Assembly: GCA_963773735.1 (NCBI GenBank)
Contig: CAVZCK010000025.1
Location: 1 to 64,000 of the forward strand
Direction of reading: 5' to 3'
Length of the DNA: 64,000 bases
DNA from: CAVZCK01 sp963773735
GTDB lineage: Bacteria; Pseudomonadota; Alphaproteobacteria; Rhizobiales; Rhodomicrobiaceae
The notes beneath the pieces were generated by a model, which was given only the letters and a program-made list of their open reading frames with translations, did not search any database and was not told where the DNA came from. Shown here one piece after another: positions 63,759-64,000 of this stretch. A program made the translations under genes and the position numbers. Numbering within the stretch: position 1 is the first letter of the stretch; each line of letters begins with the position of its first letter.

Positions 63759-64000
63759 ATGAGGCAATGGACTTGCCTGGCTGGCGCTGCGGTCGTCGGA
63801 GGGATTTTGGTTCTGGCGTTTACCGGACCTGAACTCGTGCGTCTCTACCGGGCGCATAGAGATGTGCCTGACCGCGACGGCGTCGAGATCCTGGCGCGCG
63901 CCTTTGGGGTCGAATCGCTCGTTCGGCCTGGACTTCGCGCGGCCGCACATACGGCTGGTCCAGTACCGCTTCGCGTTGCCTCCATGACGGCAAAGACCGC
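63759..64000 (+). CDS. N-terminus of a membrane-anchored or exported protein, cut by the window
   Basis: From the ATG at 63759 (GTG at 63750 also possible), 80 residues are visible before the window ends. It opens MRQWTCLAGAAVVGGILVLA, a signal peptide or N-terminal anchor, then RLYRAHRDVPDRDGVEILAR and AAAHTAGPVPLRVASMTAKT. The reading frame is open at the edge. No family recognised. Location suggests it may belong to the polysaccharide locus. Confidence 0.6.
   Translation, partial: MRQWTCLAGAAVVGGILVLAFTGPELVRLYRAHRDVPDRDGVEILARAFGVESLVRPGLRAAAHTAGPVPLRVASMTAKT

Noticed and set aside
1..64000. CRISPR array or rRNA genes
   Set aside because: No regularly spaced direct repeats and no rRNA-like segments were seen anywhere in the window.

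Overview
The window looks like a GC-rich chromosomal segment of an alphaproteobacterium, most likely of the order Hyphomicrobiales (Rhizobiales), perhaps a Beijerinckiaceae or Methylocystaceae relative. The grounds are the ffh-rpsP-rimM-trmD-rplS-leuC order, map lying near radC, a serC-type leader upstream of serC-serA, an Omp25/31-like outer-membrane barrel, and the intergenic palindromes of the CCCCGCGAAAGCGGGG and GGGAAAAGTGG types common in that order. The genus is inference.

Layout. 1-2.3 kb: an amidase and a nitrilase-type hydrolase, both with broken frames. 2.45-3.84 kb: a complete IS256-type insertion sequence with target duplications. 4.1-6.8 kb: a two-gene unit of an exported caspase-like protein and a trypsin-like protease. 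7.2-13.3 kb: an integrase remnant running into tRNA-Asn, a methyltransferase, a lipoprotein hydrolase, an amino-acid permease with a secreted partner, and tRNA-Cys. 13.4-19.2 kb: radC and map separated by a divergent LysR/MFS pair, then a drug-efflux MFS gene. 19.4-27.5 kb: SRP and ribosome genes (ffh, rpsP, rimM, trmD, rplS) carrying two extra genes (GIY-YIG nuclease, GNAT), then leuC and nhaA.

27.6-34.7 kb is the first half of a surface-polysaccharide locus. WecB and WecC should make UDP-ManNAcA, a WecG/TagA-family enzyme transfers a sugar of that type, a WbaP/WcaJ-like enzyme primes the lipid carrier, and an outer-membrane barrel plus a Wza-like lipoprotein serve export. 35-46 kb is mostly housekeeping: quinone reductase, a very large AsmA/YhdP-like protein, Bcp, bactofilin, MeaB and the serC-YciI-serA serine unit. 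46.2-51.8 kb is accessory: a large protein with nucleotidyltransferase-like, NDK-like and kinase-like parts, a cupin with an internal stop, transposase debris and a curlin-repeat protein next to a very AT-rich stretch. 52.4-63.3 kb is the second polysaccharide half: several glycosyltransferases (two broken), a Wzc/ExoP-like tyrosine kinase and co-polymerase, a secreted glycoside hydrolase with a DUF4214 tail, and an outer-membrane barrel. No flippase or polymerase is visible in either half.

A striking general feature is the number of single-base frame breaks, including in leuC, nhaA and several transporters. Many are repaired by removing one base from a short G/C run, which points to base-level sequence error in the assembly at least as much as to real gene decay. 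The best candidates for unusual biology are the caspase-trypsin pair (possible protease cascade), the GIY-YIG gene framed by inverted palindromes, the 611-residue three-part protein, the curlin-like protein, and the L19 protein with a helix-hairpin-helix extension.
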